Shown here in pieces: positions 29,239 through 36,750 of a stretch of 64,000 nucleotides of DNA. The stretch's first letter is position 1. Each line of letters starts with the position of its first letter. The notes beneath the pieces are model-generated. The model was not told the origin of the DNA. It did no database searches and saw only the letters and a list, made by a program, of their open reading frames with translations. This DNA comes from Sulfolobaceae archaeon (GTDB lineage: Archaea > Thermoproteota > Thermoprotei_A > Sulfolobales > Sulfolobaceae): contig JAPNVD010000008.1 of NCBI GenBank assembly GCA_026627305.1, forward strand, positions 1-64,000, written 5' to 3'. The position numbers were made by a program, and so were the translations under genes.

Positions 29239-29294
29239 GATCAGCCCGCTGAAAGTTCTTCACAGTTCATTCTCCCCGAAAAACTCATCATCCT
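29239..29294 (-). ncRNA. C/D box guide RNA
   Basis: Minus-strand boxes: C ATGATGA 29285-29291, degenerate D' ATGA 29267-29270, C' GTGAAGA 29257-29263, D CTGA 29241-29244. The D guide ACTTTCAGCGGG is complementary to CCCGCTGAAAGT, whose core matches, from memory, 23S rRNA CCGCUGAAAG near E. coli position 2740. The D' guide GTTTTTCGGGGAGA is complementary to TCTCCCCGAAAAAC, resembling the 23S segment UUCUCCCCGAAA near position 805. GTTTAAGT at about 29316-29323 lies 26 bases above the 5' end and is the likely promoter. Confidence 0.83.
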
Positions 29295-29323
29295 TATATA
29301 ATAATACCAATAAATCTACTTAA
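29293..29323. promoter_or_regulatory. Overlapping divergent TATA boxes of a guide RNA and a small gene
   Basis: CTTATATAATA at 29293-29303 is 26 bases before the ATG at 29326 on the plus strand, and ACTTAAAC at 29316-29323 is the TATA box of the minus-strand guide RNA beginning near 29294. Each promoter's TATA box lies at the other's transcription start, so the two transcripts should interfere. Confidence 0.5.
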
Positions 29324-29325
29324 AC

Positions 29326-29628
29326 ATGACTATTATCAGTGAAATAACTGCTTATAGAATACTCAAGTACGAGTACGACAACGCAATAAAGAATATAAAT
29401 AGTACGGGTAGATTGATATCCGTCCTTAGACATATTAAGAGTATCGTACAAGGACTACTTATTAGAATTAAAGACGTTTCTATTAGAGAAGTACTGATAA
29501 AACAATTAAACCTAATAAATAAAGCGCTATTCGTGCTTAAAGTCAGGTATCTTATCTACGCATTTTACAAGAGGATAATAAAGATGTTGCTCAACAGGTT
29601 AAAATCACTAATTTACGCAATTATGTGA
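29326..29628 (+). CDS. Small basic helical protein between two antisense guide RNAs
   Basis: A 100-residue, strongly basic, all-helical protein rich in Ile, Leu, Lys and Arg (LISVLRHIKSIVQGLLIRIK, VLKVRYLIYAFYKRIIKMLL). It might bind nucleic acid or lie on the membrane. I do not recognise it. The TATA box CTTATATAATA exactly 26 bases above the ATG supports expression as a leaderless mRNA. It is bracketed by two minus-strand C/D box RNAs, one ending directly at its stop codon. Function unknown. Confidence 0.55.
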   Translation: MTIISEITAYRILKYEYDNAIKNINSTGRLISVLRHIKSIVQGLLIRIKDVSIREVLIKQLNLINKALFVLKVRYLIYAFYKRIIKMLLNRLKSLIYAIM

Positions 29629-29680
29629 TCAGACCTTGTAAGCTATGTCATCAATCCAGGGCGGCTCCATCATCATCTAA
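29626..29680 (-). ncRNA. C/D box guide RNA
   Basis: Minus-strand boxes: C ATGATGA 29670-29676, degenerate D' CTGG 29656-29659, C' TTGATGA 29648-29654, D CTGA 29629-29632. The guides are TGGAGCCGCC before D' and CATAGCTTACAAGGT before D, complementary to GGCGGCTCCA and ACCTTGTAAGCTATG; I cannot place these targets. TCTTTAAGTA at 29701-29710 lies 26 bases above the predicted 5' end near 29679, good support for an independent promoter. Its 3' end meets the stop codon of the convergent 100-residue gene. Confidence 0.8.
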
Positions 29681-29724
29681 TGTTTTTCTTCCTCATCTTC
29701 TACTTAAAGATTTTCTTTTTATTA

Positions 29725-30195
29725 TTAAATATTGAGAGCTAAAAATAGAAGCAACGCACCTGCTAAAATAGCTAAACCATTGACTGCCGGATTGTCATAC
29801 CTGAAATGAGCTAGAGAAAACCTATGCCATCTACCGTTTTTCTTCACATAAATTCCGTGCTCTGTAAACACGTCAAGGAGCATATGTGAGGGACCTACAA
29901 TTATACCTGCAAGAACTGTAGGCAAGATTAGCCTCACACTCATAATATAAATAAGGAAAATAAGTACAAGTATTGCAGGTATGAAACCCCAGGCAATAGA
30001 TCTTGGAAAAGTGTGAGTCCTAGGAGTTCTTCTAACATATCCGAACCTCTCTTCGTGACCTAGCCGATCAATTATCAGATTAGCAGGAATCGATATAAGT
30101 GCTGAGAGGACAAATGAAGTATAGAAACTAGTAAATAAGGAGAATATAAATGTGAGAAGGCCTATTGAAAAGATGTAATGTGTTGATAACCTCAT
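29725..30195 (-). CDS. DUF1286 membrane protein
   Basis: A 156-residue archaeal membrane protein with about four helices. The first cytoplasmic loop has DRLGHEERFGYVRRTPRTHTFPRS and the later one GPSHMLLDVFTEHGIYVKKNGRWHRFSLAHFRYD; the conserved His/Asp residues (H-E, T-H-T, S-H-x3-D, E-H-G) resemble the YdjM/DUF457 predicted membrane metal-dependent hydrolases. This matches DUF1286. The biochemical role is unknown. It diverges from the EVE-domain gene, and the symmetric ATTTAAAT at 30223-30230 may serve both. Confidence 0.8.
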   Translation of the reverse strand: MRLSTHYIFSIGLLTFIFSLFTSFYTSFVLSALISIPANLIIDRLGHEERFGYVRRTPRTHTFPRSIAWGFIPAILVLIFLIYIMSVRLILPTVLAGIIVGPSHMLLDVFTEHGIYVKKNGRWHRFSLAHFRYDNPAVNGLAILAGALLLFLALNI

Positions 30196-30223
30196 GCGTT
30201 ATTAGTGATTATGCATGGATACA

Positions 30224-30231
30224 TTTAAATA
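30224..30231. promoter_or_regulatory. Bidirectional TATA box (DUF1286 / EVE genes)
   Basis: TTTAAATA is centred 27 bases above the GTG at 30255 and, being nearly symmetric, about 32 bases above the DUF1286 ATG on the other strand. It supports the GTG as a leaderless start. Confidence 0.45.
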
Positions 30232-30254
30232 TATTTCTTTACAATTAACATCTT

Positions 30255-30722
30255 GTGGTTTACTGGCTAATACCTGTTCAGGAGGATATGTGGTATACGA
30301 TACAGCAGGTAAAAATTTACGGCTATAATAGGGAGGAAATAACAAGGTTAGTAAAGCCTGGAGACTACTTCATATTTTATGTTAGCAAATACTATGCAAA
30401 AAGGTATGGTGGAAAGATAGTAGGTATAATGAAAGTTGTCAGCGATTGGTATGAAGATGATAAGCCGATATTCCCAGAAGAGATAGTTAGGAATAAGGGG
30501 ATATACAATTATAGAGTAAAACTAGAGCCCGTAAAAGAGGGGGTCTGTGACTTAAAGAATATACTCTACAAAGTATCCTTTATAGAAGATAAATACCAGT
30601 TTGCTAAATACCTTAGGAATGCCCCTGCCAACTTGAGGAGACCAATACCTGAATCTGACGTAAAATTAATAGAGGAATGCATAGAGGCTTCAGCTAAGAA
30701 AGAAGAGGAAGAAGTAGTCTAA
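30255..30722 (+). CDS. EVE domain protein
   Basis: A 155-residue protein of the PUA-related EVE fold: VYWLIPVQEDMWYTIQQVKIYG at the N-terminus, LVKPGDYFIFYVSKYYAKRYGGKIVGIMKVVSDWYEDD in the core, and the acidic C-terminal tail. EVE/YTH-like pockets recognise modified bases in DNA or RNA (e.g. methylated or thiolated bases), so a modified nucleic acid reader role is plausible. The start is GTG, 27 bases below a TATA box. It stands alone, without a nuclease or methylase beside it. Confidence 0.85.
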   Translation: MVYWLIPVQEDMWYTIQQVKIYGYNREEITRLVKPGDYFIFYVSKYYAKRYGGKIVGIMKVVSDWYEDDKPIFPEEIVRNKGIYNYRVKLEPVKEGVCDLKNILYKVSFIEDKYQFAKYLRNAPANLRRPIPESDVKLIEECIEASAKKEEEEVV

Positions 30723-30831
30723 AGTTCAGCTTAGCTTTACTAGTAGAGTTTACGTTATAACATTGGCTATTTACATAGGTAAGTAAATGTATAAAAAGAT
30801 TTGCATTGAAGGCTTTAACTAAATAAGTTAA

Positions 30832-30840
30832 TCTTATAAA
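30832..30840 (+). promoter_or_regulatory. TATA box fixing the APC permease start
   Basis: TCTTATAAA is centred about 25 bases above the ATG at 30862, so transcription should begin at that ATG; the in-frame GTG at 30847 would then not be in the message. Confidence 0.5.
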
Positions 30841-30861
30841 CGTGAAGTGTATAATAGCGAT

Positions 30862-32400
30862 ATGGCAGGAAAAGCTCTTTTTGTAAGAGAGTCCTCAGGC
30901 CTCATAAAGCAAGTAGATCTCACTAGTGCGATAATGTTAAATTTAGGGAATTTATCAGCAGGACTAGCCCTTTACGAATCCATATCTCCATATATATCTA
31001 AAGGAGGAGTACTCTGGCTAGCGTCAATTATTGCATTCCTATTTGCTATTCCTCAAGGCATTATATACACTATTATGACACAAAAAATCGGCAGGACAGG
31101 AGGAGATTATGTATGGATATCTAGATACCTAAATGGAGGCTTAGGCTCGATATTAGCGTTATCCTTGCTCTTGCAGTCCACAGCGTTCTATGCCCTAGTT
31201 ACATTCTTTTCTGTAGCGTCAATAAACACTGTATTGTACACAATAGGCACAGTAAGTCATTCAAGCTTATTGATCTCACTAGCAAACAACGTGTTTGTGA
31301 ATCCCTATTCAAGCTCTTTAACAATTCTACAACGTGCACTGTTCTATGGAATATCAGCACTTGTTTTTTCAGCAATGGTTATAATAAACATCGTTAGGGC
31401 TAAGTGGGGCTATAGGTTAGTTACAGTTTTGGGAACCTTTTCACTGTTAACCTTAATAATTGCAATGGCTGTTATAGCTCTGAATTCAGGAGATTTCTTC
31501 ATAAGGCTACATCCGTTTTTGCAGGCGATAAATCTAACAGCAACAACAAACAGGGCTTTCATGCCCAATAACATATCCTTGATAGCTACACTATCCTTAT
31601 TGCCCCTCTTTGCATTATACACATACCCTTGGATAAACGCAGGGGCAGCAGTCTCAGCGGAGTTCAAGGATGGAAAAGTGGCTAAATACAATGTATTCTT
31701 AGCCTTAGCTATAACTGGCCTTCTCGTAACTGGAGGCTTCGCACTAATGGACTTCGTTGCTGGATACAACTTTAATTTGCAGGCATATCCTTCTGGAATA
31801 TACAACTTCTGGAGTGTTGCAATAGCTTTGGCAGGAAACCCAGTATTACAGTGGTTAATAGGTTTAGGGCTAATAGTCTGGAACTACTTCACCTTAGCAT
31901 ATGGAGTGATAGTCTTCTCTAGATATGTCTTTGCATTATCCTTTGATAGGGTTCTACCAGAGAAGTTCACGCAATTGAATAGGAATGGCTCACCAGTATA
32001 TGCTCATAGTTTAGATCTAGCATTAACATTGATTTTACTTCTGATACCAGCTTTTTCCATCTCAGCAGCCTTAGCACTTTATGGTGCAACAATTGTAGGT
32101 GCTGTGTACTTCTTTTTCAGCAGTTTAACTGGATTAGCATTTGGTTTAAAGAACTCTAACAAGCTGATGATAGCTTCTGGAGCTATCTCTTCAGCTTACT
32201 TCGCATACCTAACATATGTGGCTGGGACTAACCCACTATTTGGATTTACGGACGGGACAGGCGTGAATCCAATAACGCTAGGTTTCGTAGTTTCGGCTTA
32301 CTTAATAGGTGTAGTGGTCTATTTTGCATCTAAGTACATTCATCTAAGAAGAGATGGCATTGATATAAGTATAAACTTTAAGGAGATTCCTCCTGAATAA
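30862..32400 (+). CDS. APC family amino acid permease
   Basis: A 512-residue transporter with about 12 helices. After a short cytoplasmic lead ([20 protein letters not shown]) comes helix 1 with [10 protein letters not shown], the unwound helix-1 region of APC carriers, and [20 protein letters not shown], the conserved segment between helices 2 and 3. Substrates are probably amino acids or amines. The ATG at 30862 is chosen because a TATA box lies 25 bases above it. The 3' end overlaps that of the molybdopterin oxidoreductase gene by 23 bases, tail to tail. Confidence 0.88.
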   Translation: MAGKALFVRESSGLIKQVDLTSAIMLNLGNLSAGLALYESISPYISKGGVLWLASIIAFLFAIPQGIIYTIMTQKIGRTGGDYVWISRYLNGGLGSILALSLLLQSTAFYALVTFFSVASINTVLYTIGTVSHSSLLISLANNVFVNPYSSSLTILQRALFYGISALVFSAMVIINIVRAKWGYRLVTVLGTFSLLTLIIAMAVIALNSGDFFIRLHPFLQAINLTATTNRAFMPNNISLIATLSLLPLFALYTYPWINAGAAVSAEFKDGKVAKYNVFLALAITGLLVTGGFALMDFVAGYNFNLQAYPSGIYNFWSVAIALAGNPVLQWLIGLGLIVWNYFTLAYGVIVFSRYVFALSFDRVLPEKFTQLNRNGSPVYAHSLDLALTLILLLIPAFSISAALALYGATIVGAVYFFFSSLTGLAFGLKNSNKLMIASGAISSAYFAYLTYVAGTNPLFGFTDGTGVNPITLGFVVSAYLIGVVVYFASKYIHLRRDGIDISINFKEIPPE

Positions 32401-34162
32401 GGGAAACCTTTTTTACACCAGCGTTAAGTAAAGGTGTTCCGCCATATTTTCCTTTCTCCTTACCTATTATTGCATTTACCAACGTCTTGCCTGATTCTCC
32501 AATCAGAAAGTTCTTATACATAAATATTACACCCTTAGGGACATCCTTAGACCTAACAAACTTGACCTTGATCTCCCCACTATCTGTTATTATTTTCCCA
32601 TATCCCTCTAACTCGCTATTATAAGCTATTGGTTCTCTATATCCATAAACCTCCTTGAATTGACTGTTGGTATAATTAGGGTGTGAAGCAAACGCTATGG
32701 TCATTTCATTTAATTTTTCATTTAACCCTGAAGGTAGTGGGTTTACCTTCACCTTTTGAGGAGGTGGTACTAAGTTTACTTTAACTACCTTCTCCTTCTT
32801 TAATTTATCAACAGTAATCCCTGTATTCCTTAAGGCATAGTTAAGGGCATCCCAAGGATCTTCAGCTATTAATGGATGACCACTTAACCCCAACTCTTTC
32901 GCTAACAACTGCATCAGCTTTATCTCAGTAATGCCGTATCTTGGAGAAATTATAGGCTCATTATATATTAAGTACTGGTGCCAGTAACTATAGACTACAT
33001 CCTCTTTCTCTAAGAAAGTATTCGCGGGTATAACTACGTTAGCAACTTTGGCAGTCTCAGAAAAGAAAGGATCGTGAACTACAACAAATAGCCTGCCGTC
33101 ATTTATAGCCTCTAGAATCCTATTAGCGCCTGGTAACGAGTGTAAGGGATTTGAATTCCAGACAAACATAAATTCGTAATCGTCAATCTCATAACCCAAT
33201 TCAGCCATACCTACAACTTTCCTAGGTTTAGAAGCATGAAGTCCTCTTAAATAGCTGAAATCGATCCCTAAACCCATACTGTTGGAATAAAAGAACCCCC
33301 TGTTCACCCCTAATAATGCAGGAATCAGGGAAATGAGAGATATAGCCTCTCCACCGTTAACAGTCCTGCCTAAAGCGAAACCTATAACCGTTAATGGTTT
33401 AACCTTAGCATAAAAATCCGTTAGGAAATCTAAATCACTCCTACTTACCCCTGTAAGAGACAAGATCTTCTGATAATCGTATTTATCTACAAAAGCCTTT
33501 AGACTCTCGAAATCATCAAGAAGTGAAGTAGTATAGTTACCAGAATCTATCAGCCCCTTAATGATACCAATGGCTAAAAATACATCACTACCTGACCTTA
33601 CAATGATGTATTTTTCACTCCTCTTTGCTGTCTCACTCACCCTAACGTCTATTACCACTTTAGGCTTATCCTTCATCAACCTCCAACCATGTATGAAAGA
33701 TATTGAGGCTTCAGATCCCCATATCACGTACCCCTTAAACTTCACCATTTCTTCTGGAGTTGCACCAGCACTGTTACCATAGTGCACCGCTATTGCTGCA
33801 TGACCCTCAGCGCTACAAATGGAGTAATCAGTAGTTGTTGCACCGATTAAATTCCACAATCTTGCGGGATAATACCAGGTAAGTAAGCCCTGATTACCAT
33901 CATAATCTACATGAACGATTCTCTCTACTTGATCCCTCTTTAGTATCTCACTAACCTTTTTAGCTACATATTTTACAGCCTCCTCTAAACTTACTTCTTT
34001 ACCATCGATCATAGGTGAAGTAATCCTGTTCTTATCGTTTCGTCTTATATCAGCCATACCTCTAGAACACGTAAAACCGTTTATTGGAAATATGTTAAGG
34101 GGCTTATAACTTTCACTAAATATGCAAGTATCGTAGCAATCCCTAGTACAAGCTATTACCAT
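32378..34162 (-). CDS. Molybdopterin (Mo/W bis-MGD) oxidoreductase, DMSO reductase family
   Basis: A soluble, 594-residue catalytic subunit. The N-terminal 4Fe-4S motif C-x3-C-x3-C...C is visible (CTRDCYDTC and FTCSRG), followed by the Moco domains with [12 protein letters not shown] (candidate Mo-ligand Cys), VIWGSEAS, and the C-terminal MGD-binding barrel. There is no twin-arginine signal, so it acts in the cytoplasm. Relatives include formate dehydrogenase, nitrate and polysulfide reductases; the substrate cannot be assigned, and no small Fe-S or membrane subunit adjoins it. ATG 34162 is preferred: AATAATTTAT at about 34191-34200 would start the RNA near 34168, below the upstream ATG at 34189. 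Confidence 0.85.
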   Translation of the reverse strand: MVIACTRDCYDTCIFSESYKPLNIFPINGFTCSRGMADIRRNDKNRITSPMIDGKEVSLEEAVKYVAKKVSEILKRDQVERIVHVDYDGNQGLLTWYYPARLWNLIGATTTDYSICSAEGHAAIAVHYGNSAGATPEEMVKFKGYVIWGSEASISFIHGWRLMKDKPKVVIDVRVSETAKRSEKYIIVRSGSDVFLAIGIIKGLIDSGNYTTSLLDDFESLKAFVDKYDYQKILSLTGVSRSDLDFLTDFYAKVKPLTVIGFALGRTVNGGEAISLISLIPALLGVNRGFFYSNSMGLGIDFSYLRGLHASKPRKVVGMAELGYEIDDYEFMFVWNSNPLHSLPGANRILEAINDGRLFVVVHDPFFSETAKVANVVIPANTFLEKEDVVYSYWHQYLIYNEPIISPRYGITEIKLMQLLAKELGLSGHPLIAEDPWDALNYALRNTGITVDKLKKEKVVKVNLVPPPQKVKVNPLPSGLNEKLNEMTIAFASHPNYTNSQFKEVYGYREPIAYNSELEGYGKIITDSGEIKVKFVRSKDVPKGVIFMYKNFLIGESGKTLVNAIIGKEKGKYGGTPLLNAGVKKVSLIQEESP

Positions 34163-34255
34163 GCTTGAGTGCAACTTAGATGATCGCACTATAAATTATT
34201 TTTTATGATATGCCTGAATAAGACTTAGAAAATATTATAATATTAATGGGATAAA

Positions 34256-34302
34256 CTTTTAAGAAATGCGAATAAGCTTTAACGCAGGAGGCTGGTAAGT
34301 TG
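34256..34302 (+). promoter_or_regulatory. Promoter, Shine-Dalgarno and original TTG start of the ABC ATPase gene
   Basis: CTTTTAAG at 34256-34263 is the likely TATA box. GGAGG at 34287-34291 stands 8 bases before TTG at 34300-34302, a textbook spacing, yet that TTG frame stops four codons later (TAG at 34312-34314), while the conserved ABC reading frame is one base away. The signals therefore mark a start that no longer joins the gene body. Confidence 0.6.
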
Positions 34303-34379
34303 GAAGAATCTTAGAAGGTATAAATTTAGCATATAGCTATGATGGTAGGTCCCTCATATTTGAGGATGTTAACATATAT

Positions 34380-35081
34380 GTGGGAGATTACGAATTAATA
34401 GCTATCGTGGGACCTAGCGGTATAGGAAAATCAACCCTCCTACGTATTCTCGGTGGATTCATAAAACCGATAAGGGGAGAAGTAAGATTATTGGGCAAGA
34501 AAATAATTAAGCCCACACCTAAAATAGCCCTAATTCATCAAGCTATCGTCACCTTTCCCTGGATGTCTGCATTAGAGAATGTCAAATTAGGTTTAAAATA
34601 TAGGAATTTGCCGAAGGAAGAAGAGGATAAGATTGCCAGAAAGATGTTAGAAATCGTAGGTTTAGGAGGTTTTGAGGATCTATCTCCTAAGCAGATGAGT
34701 GGAGGCATGAGACAAAGGGTAGCAATAGCTAGAGCATTAGCAGCAGATCCTCTAGTACTCCTAATGGATGAGCCATTTTCACACTTAGACGAGTTAACAG
34801 CTGAAGGTATAAGGCAGGAAGTCTATTCCATGATTTTCAATAAAGATACGACATTGAGAGGAGCAGTATTAGTATCACATAACCTAGATGAAGTAGTAGA
34901 ATTGGCTGATAGGATCTATGTCATAAACGGTTCTCCTGCCACAGTTGTCGGTGAAATAAAGGTTGAACTGGAGAGACCTAGAAGATCTAAGGATCCTAGA
35001 TTCCAGGAATACCTTGACCAGTTATATAAACTCTTGACTCCAGTTAAAAAGCCAGTAGTCAGCGGTGATAAGAATGAATAA
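34380..35081 (+). CDS. ABC transporter ATP-binding protein (NitT/TauT type), start region disrupted
   Basis: ATPase of a nitrate/sulfonate/bicarbonate-type importer. Seen: Walker A GPSGIGKST, Q-loop LIHQAIVTFPW, signature MSGGMRQR, Walker B VLLMDEPFSHLDE and the switch His in VLVSHNLDE. Conserved coding continues upstream of GTG 34380: codons 34299-34379 read VGRILEGINLAYSYDGRSLI and then FEDVNIY, the usual first strands and A-loop Tyr, but contain no start codon. The Shine-Dalgarno-led TTG at 34300 is one base out of frame. Either one base was lost, a -1 frameshift is used, or a shortened protein is made from 34380. It overlaps the permease gene. Confidence 0.85.
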   Translation: MGDYELIAIVGPSGIGKSTLLRILGGFIKPIRGEVRLLGKKIIKPTPKIALIHQAIVTFPWMSALENVKLGLKYRNLPKEEEDKIARKMLEIVGLGGFEDLSPKQMSGGMRQRVAIARALAADPLVLLMDEPFSHLDELTAEGIRQEVYSMIFNKDTTLRGAVLVSHNLDEVVELADRIYVINGSPATVVGEIKVELERPRRSKDPRFQEYLDQLYKLLTPVKKPVVSGDKNE

Positions 35082-36687
35082 CATATATTTAACGCTTGTA
35101 CTAGCAACACTTGCTACAACAGGGAGAGTATGGCTAACAATAGGTCTCTCCATAGTAACTGGGTGGTTTTTAGGCTATATCGCTGTAAAGAATAGAGGTT
35201 TCGAGAACGTATATATATCATTTATAGAGGTTTTTGAGTCAGTTCCAGTTATAAGCTTCTTCCCCGTGGTTTTAATCTTCTTCATTTATAGAATTGGAGG
35301 TTATTTGGGCATAGAAATGGCTGTAGATTTTTTAGTTTTTACAGCAGTAGTCTGGAATATTTGGGTTGGGATATATCAGGCTTATAAAACCATTCCTGAA
35401 AATTTTTTAGAAGTAGTGGAAAATTATAGGTTAGGATTTCTTAGGAAATTTACAACGCTATATATACCATACTCCATGCCTAGGATTGCCGCAAACTTAA
35501 TCCCAAGCTTCGCTGATGCGTTCTTCTATATAACCGTAAGTGAGGTATTTTCTATAGGTACATCAGCATATCATGTTTTCGGCATTGGAGCAATTCTAGC
35601 TGAGCTAGTGAGTGAGGGAAGATATAATTTAGTACTAATAGGTTTAGGAATTCTTGCATTTGATACTACGTTAACTACATTCTTCCTTAGAAGATTTGCA
35701 ACGTATACCGTAGAACGTTATGGTATAGACACTGAAATAAAGACATATAAAAGAGGAAAGCCAAGAACCAGATATAATTTAAGGCTTACTAACACTTTAA
35801 CTACAGTAAAGAAGATTGCAAGCGCATTCTTGCCACCTAAAAAATATTATGATATATTAGCTGAGGAAAAGGAGAGAAATTATCACTTAAGGGAGATCGG
35901 TTATGCTTTGGCTTTCTTAGTTGTGGGTATAGTCTCTTATGGTGTTTTTACTACTGTCAAAAGTATAAGCGCTCATGAATGGTTTTCACTATTAGCTAAT
36001 ACACCATCGATGCTTTTAGGTTTAGCTGTAGATTATGCAAGGGTCGCTATTATAGCAATAATTTCATTCGTTATAGCAATATTCGTAGGATATTTACTTG
36101 CAGCGCATAGTCTAGCGGAAAAAATTGTAATACCTATAATTCAAGCAATAGCAGCATTTCCTGCTCCTGCTTATTTTCCACTACTTTTTGCCTCCACTTA
36201 TGTAATAGTTAGGGGAATCTTTGATCCATTAACAAATGAATTTTATGTATTATTATTAGGATTTATATCAACATTCTACTATGTATTTTACAGCTTCTGG
36301 TTAGGGGTGAAAAATTTACCATCAGAGTACTGGGAACTAATGGAGAACTTAAACTTAACCTTTTGGCAAAAACTTAGGAAAATAATATTGCCTGCAACGT
36401 TTCCATACATTGTAGCTGGTATTTCAAGTACTATTAATAGCGCGTGGGGAGGTCTAGCTATAGGAGAATATTGGCCAGATATCTATAACGGTTATACACT
36501 TCAAGTAAGGACAGGTTACATGAAAGATATAGCAGTTTACACGGATAGTGGTAACATAGCGTTTGCCGCTTGGTCTTCATTCCTGTTCGGGATAATAGTA
36601 GTTATATATTCAATACTCTTTACGAGGAAGCTCATGGACTTAGCGAGGAAAAGATATATAGCTGAGGAAGGAATATATGCGGCTTAG
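35074..36687 (+). CDS. ABC transporter permease, two fused membrane domains (NitT/TauT type)
   Basis: A 537-residue permease made of two BPD_transp_1 modules in tandem, each about 250 residues with its own EAA-like loop: YKTIPENFLEVVENYRLGFLRKFTTLYIPYSMP in the first, NLPSEYWELMENLNLTFWQKLRKIILPATFP in the second. One chain thus supplies both halves of the channel. ATG 35074 is used because GGTGA lies 5 bases before it; it overlaps the ATPase gene by 8 bases. No solute-binding protein gene adjoins. Substrate unknown; anions such as nitrate or sulfonates are the family norm. Confidence 0.88.
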   Translation: MNNIYLTLVLATLATTGRVWLTIGLSIVTGWFLGYIAVKNRGFENVYISFIEVFESVPVISFFPVVLIFFIYRIGGYLGIEMAVDFLVFTAVVWNIWVGIYQAYKTIPENFLEVVENYRLGFLRKFTTLYIPYSMPRIAANLIPSFADAFFYITVSEVFSIGTSAYHVFGIGAILAELVSEGRYNLVLIGLGILAFDTTLTTFFLRRFATYTVERYGIDTEIKTYKRGKPRTRYNLRLTNTLTTVKKIASAFLPPKKYYDILAEEKERNYHLREIGYALAFLVVGIVSYGVFTTVKSISAHEWFSLLANTPSMLLGLAVDYARVAIIAIISFVIAIFVGYLLAAHSLAEKIVIPIIQAIAAFPAPAYFPLLFASTYVIVRGIFDPLTNEFYVLLLGFISTFYYVFYSFWLGVKNLPSEYWELMENLNLTFWQKLRKIILPATFPYIVAGISSTINSAWGGLAIGEYWPDIYNGYTLQVRTGYMKDIAVYTDSGNIAFAAWSSFLFGIIVVIYSILFTRKLMDLARKRYIAEEGIYAA

Positions 36688-36741
36688 AGTGCTGAGGAAT
36701 CCGGGACCTGATTAATGAAGAAATGCGCGAGCACTGAGCCT
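36688..36741 (+). ncRNA. C/D box guide RNA (candidate)
   Basis: In the 61-base gap after the permease stop: weak C box CTGAGGA 36692-36698, D' CTGA 36708-36711, C' ATGAAGA 36715-36721, D CTGA 36734-36737. Guides: ATCCGGGAC (9 bases) and AATGCGCGAGCA (12 bases), complementary to GTCCCGGAT and TGCTCGCGCATT; targets not recognised. A T-rich run, CCTTTTTCTTTC, follows and may end the transcript. The C box deviates from RTGATGA at two positions, so confidence is lower than for the other guide RNAs. Confidence 0.6.
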
Positions 36742-36750
36742 TTTTCTTTC
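36738..36750 (+). terminator. T-rich terminator after the ABC operon/guide RNA
   Basis: GCCTTTTTCTTTC follows directly on box D of the candidate guide RNA. T-runs of this kind are the archaeal termination signal. It would serve the guide RNA and the upstream ABC operon. Confidence 0.4.

Noticed and set aside
31410-31805. 131-codon minus-strand frame inside the APC permease gene
   Set aside because: Shadow of a conserved membrane protein; composition mirrors the sense codons.
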